A stretch of DNA of 31,276 bases, taken from contig JANBQC010000327.1 in the NCBI GenBank assembly GCA_027576995.1, positions 1 through 31,276 on the forward strand, given 5' to 3'. Made by a program: the position numbers and the translations under genes. This document shows, one piece after another, positions 28,709 through 31,276 of the stretch. Numbering within the stretch: position 1 is the first letter of the stretch; each line of letters starts with the position of its first letter. The notes beneath the pieces were generated by a model, which worked only from the letters and a program-made list of their open reading frames with translations, was not told where the DNA came from and searched no databases. Source of the stretch: Dimargaris cristalligena (taxonomy: Eukaryota > Kickxellomycota > Dimargaritomycetes > Dimargaritales > Dimargaritaceae).

Positions 28709-31048
28709 CTATTTCCGCTGGTCCGCGGGTGTTGACTCGGCATCTTCTGAGCACCGGCTGGCCCAAATGCGGTCCGATACCTTAGCAACATCCCGCATTT
28801 CCTTCACATCATGCACCCGTAGAATACGACAGCCCCCCGCGATGGCCGCCGAGCAGGTGGCCGCGGTACCCCAGGCGCGGTCTTTCGGCTGCTCCTGGTT
28901 AGTGATTTTACCGATAAACTTCTTGCGCGACGTACCCACGAGAACGGGGAATCCGGCGATGGGCGACTGGTCGTCGGTCAACTGGCTCAACTGACGCAGG
29001 AGATCCAAGTCCTGGTCTACATTTTTGGCGAAGCCGATCCCGGGGTCGACGATAATGTTCCAGCGGTAAATGCCGGCCCGGAGCGCGTGGTGTACGCAGG
29101 CCTGGAGTTCCGTGGTGACAATAGGCACGACTTGGCCGGCGGGGTAGTCGTTCAGACCCATCATGGTCTTGGCGTTACCCCGCATATGCATGAGGCAAAT
29201 CGGGACCTGGTACCGGGCGGCAATAGCTAGAATGCGGGGGTCCCGCTGGCCACCCGAAACATCGTTGATGAAGTTGGCCCCAGCCTGGAGCGCGGCCTCG
29301 GCCACGGCGCTGTAGTAGGTGTCGATGGAAATGGGCACCTTCACCCCGTGTTTCCGGAGGAGCTGCACCACAGGGACCACCCGCTGGATCTCTTCCTCGG
29401 CGGTAATTTCGTCGGCATTGGGTCGTGTAGACTGTCCCCCCACGTCAATCAAATCGGCCCCGTCCTGTACCATGCTTTGGGCGTGAGTCAGGGCAGCCGA
29501 GGGATCCACCCACTGGCCACCGTCACTGAAGCTGTCGGGCGTGCAGTTTAGGATCCCCATGAGGTAAGTGCGTTCCTCCCAGCTCCATACCCGGCCATTT
29601 AGAGGGAACACCCGTTCGATACCCGCCGCGGACTCGGCATGCAGCCTTAATTTGAGCAACTGGTGGGTCGTTTTAAACAGCGTGGGATGCTCCATGTGGC
29701 GGGCAATATCACAGAGCGGGAACAGTACGAACAGTCGCTCTTGGATGCGGGGGTGGGGAATGGTCAGGTCGGGGGTCTGGATAATCAGTCGGCCATAGAA
29801 TAGGATATCTAAATCAATGGGCCGGGGACCGTTACGGACCCGCTGGGCCTGTTCCAGATCACGTCCCAAATCCACCTCGATGGTTTTGAGAGCTGCGAGT
29901 AGGGCCTCGGGGGTCAAGTTGGTCTGGATATGGCAGGCGCAGTTCAAGAACCGACTCTGGTCAACCACGTACATGGGGGCAGTCCGGTAAAGGAAGGACG
30001 TATTGGTCACTTGAATGTCGGGGTGGGCTTGCAGCCGTTCCAGAGCTGAATGCATGGTTGTCACGGTGTCGCCCACATTTCCGCCGAGGGCCAGCGTGGC
30101 CTGGTGCGGTAAAGTCGGGCTGGGGGTGGGAGCAGTCGAATGGGGGATAACACGGGACAGGGACCATCTCCGGGCCCGGGTGGCGAGTTCCTCGTCATCC
30201 AGCACAGTCGGCTGTTCCCCGTCCTCGGAGGGAGTCGACGGGGTCGTGTAATCGGAGGCCGTGCGGGTAATTTCGACACCCGCTCCTTCGGCAAAGGACA
30301 GGGCACTGGGCTTTTCAATGCGTACGGTGATGTTGTCTACTTGGCAGCGCTGGATACTGATCCGGGCAATGGCCGAAGCCAGAGCCTCAACGGTTTTAAA
30401 GCGGGACTTCTCGACATACTGGCTGATGGTGCGCACAATGGTGCGGTAGTTATGCTGCTGTGGGACATGGTCGCTGGCTAGGGCCGCCGTTGTCAGGTGG
30501 ACCCAGAGTTCGAGGCTAATAACGACTATCTGGGTCGACTCTCGTTCCCAGGGGTTCACGCCCACAATGGTACTTAGCCGCAGATCTTTGACAAAGATGC
30601 GGTCGCTTAACCGGGGGGCAGTAGCAGTAGTGGAGGTGTGGGCCAGGTCGGGGTCGACCGTGGGGGAGGAAGAGGTCAGAAGTTCCTCCCGGGTCCGGGT
30701 CAATTCCAAACCAGCGGCCGCCGCATGAAGTAGGGCACCGGGCTTTTCAATCCGAACGGTAGCTCGAATACTCCGAACATGGTCCAGGCCAATGCGGAGA
30801 ATCCCGAGGGCCAACGCTTCGACGCTCTTGAAGGTCGAGGCTTCGCTGAATTGGGTAATGCGCTTGCAGAGGGTGCCGTAGTTAACGGTGTCAGACACCG
30901 TATCGTAGCGGGCGGCGGCTTCGATACTTTGGGTCTCGACTTCAATGGTCACGACAATGGCCTGGGGCTTGATGCGCTCCCAAGAGTCCACGCCAATGAT
31001 AGTGCGGAGGGTTAGGTCACGGATTAGAACTTTATCGAGTGGGGGCAT
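28709..31048 (-). CDS. FOL1: Trifunctional folate-synthesis protein (DHNA / HPPK / DHPS)
   Basis: 779 residues, the fungal Fol1 layout. Two dihydroneopterin aldolase (FolB) modules lie at about 1-122 and 149-267, both keeping the WER glutamate, the NY tyrosine and the RIEKP lysine. HPPK (about 317-455) has LALGGNVGD (D327) and GPRPIDLDILFYG. Dihydropteroate synthase (about 490-765) has ILNCTPDSFSDGG, GGQSTRPNA, SIDT and GTSRKKFIG. Together they convert dihydroneopterin to dihydropteroate using pABA and ATP; in yeast this protein is mitochondrial. No obvious presequence is seen here (MPPLDKVLIRDL begins the domain at once). The sulfonamide-contact Thr and Pro of STRP are the unaltered residues. 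The single open frame needs no introns. Confidence 0.97.
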   Translation of the reverse strand: MPPLDKVLIRDLTLRTIIGVDSWERIKPQAIVVTIEVETQSIEAAARYDTVSDTVNYGTLCKRITQFSEASTFKSVEALALGILRIGLDHVRSIRATVRIEKPGALLHAAAAGLELTRTREELLTSSSPTVDPDLAHTSTTATAPRLSDRIFVKDLRLSTIVGVNPWERESTQIVVISLELWVHLTTAALASDHVPQQHNYRTIVRTISQYVEKSRFKTVEALASAIARISIQRCQVDNITVRIEKPSALSFAEGAGVEITRTASDYTTPSTPSEDGEQPTVLDDEELATRARRWSLSRVIPHSTAPTPSPTLPHQATLALGGNVGDTVTTMHSALERLQAHPDIQVTNTSFLYRTAPMYVVDQSRFLNCACHIQTNLTPEALLAALKTIEVDLGRDLEQAQRVRNGPRPIDLDILFYGRLIIQTPDLTIPHPRIQERLFVLFPLCDIARHMEHPTLFKTTHQLLKLRLHAESAAGIERVFPLNGRVWSWEERTYLMGILNCTPDSFSDGGQWVDPSAALTHAQSMVQDGADLIDVGGQSTRPNADEITAEEEIQRVVPVVQLLRKHGVKVPISIDTYYSAVAEAALQAGANFINDVSGGQRDPRILAIAARYQVPICLMHMRGNAKTMMGLNDYPAGQVVPIVTTELQACVHHALRAGIYRWNIIVDPGIGFAKNVDQDLDLLRQLSQLTDDQSPIAGFPVLVGTSRKKFIGKITNQEQPKDRAWGTAATCSAAIAGGCRILRVHDVKEMRDVAKVSDRIWASRCSEDAESTPADQRK

Positions 31049-31276
31049 GGTGGTGGGTGGTTAATAACGCGGTGGTTAGATAGTAAAATTAAAATAGATA
31101 GCTAAAGGTGCCTTGATGGTCAAACACGAACAAGGCTGAATCTCGACGAGACTAGTAGATAGTGCAAATAGACCCGGGCTGTGCACTCGATAGGAAAGAG
31201 TCCTTTGAAGCGAGAAATAGGACTGTTTGTATCGATTGGTATCATTACAGTATGGGTGGTTAAATATCAAAAAAAA
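31049..31276. other. Upstream region of FOL1
   Basis: About 230 bases of A+T-rich DNA before the FOL1 ATG, running to the window edge. No clear TATA box for the minus strand and no further gene can be seen. Confidence 0.5.

Noticed and set aside
1..31276. Search for transposons, CRISPR arrays and telomeric repeats
   Set aside because: No transposase, terminal inverted repeats with target duplications, spacer arrays or TTAGGG runs were found. The only large repeats are the AKR units.

Overview
The window looks like nuclear DNA from a fungus. It carries a trifunctional folate-synthesis FOL1 gene in fungal domain order, a Set1/COMPASS histone methyltransferase, a Def1-type CUE protein and an F-box/LRR protein. 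Genes are long, mostly uninterrupted by introns, and separated by 0.5-1.7 kb of A+T-richer DNA with eukaryotic TATA boxes and AATAAA signals. An early-diverging lineage such as Zoopagomycota is my guess: a CABLES-type cyclin-fold gene is present and coding introns are nearly absent. I cannot name the species from the sequence.

Region 1 (1-8230). The 3' end of a gene, tentatively a tubby-C-like domain protein, is followed by a tandem array of three aldo-keto reductase (AKR) genes, all on the plus strand (2269-3183, 4540-5460, 6960-7880). Each sits in a repeat unit of about 2.1-2.4 kb that includes its own promoter and 3' flank. Upstream elements are shared among copies: a 13-bp dyad, a 37-bp block identical between copies 1 and 3, and a TATA box followed by a conserved leader. 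The third gene is a patchwork of copy-1-like and copy-2-like tracts, with 396 of 397 bases matching copy 1 in the middle, which is the mark of gene conversion or unequal crossing-over. Just past the array, around 8330-8560, are collinear degenerate matches to the gene at the left edge of the window, possibly a decayed second copy.

Region 2 (8230-20400). A Def1/UBAP2-like CUE protein (9762-12668, +) has a long pyrimidine-rich leader and a possible 5'UTR intron. It converges on a probable mitochondrial PPR/TPR-like protein (13518-15014, -). That gene diverges from SET1 (16282-20394, +), which has RRM, n-SET, SET and post-SET modules and an unusual N-terminal Arg/Ser-rich tract.

Region 3 (20400-31276). 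Three minus-strand genes follow: a CABLES-like cyclin-fold protein (21413-24019), an F-box/leucine-rich-repeat protein (25666-27363) and FOL1 (28709-31048), which has two FolB modules, HPPK and DHPS. Intergenic DNA here holds microsatellites and a small cluster of perfect hairpins behind a TATA-like box.

Apart from the AKR array, which behaves as a paralogous family, the genes are unrelated housekeeping or regulatory functions (chromatin and transcription, cell-cycle/ubiquitin, folate) and show no operon logic. No mobile element, CRISPR array, rRNA or convincing tRNA was found.
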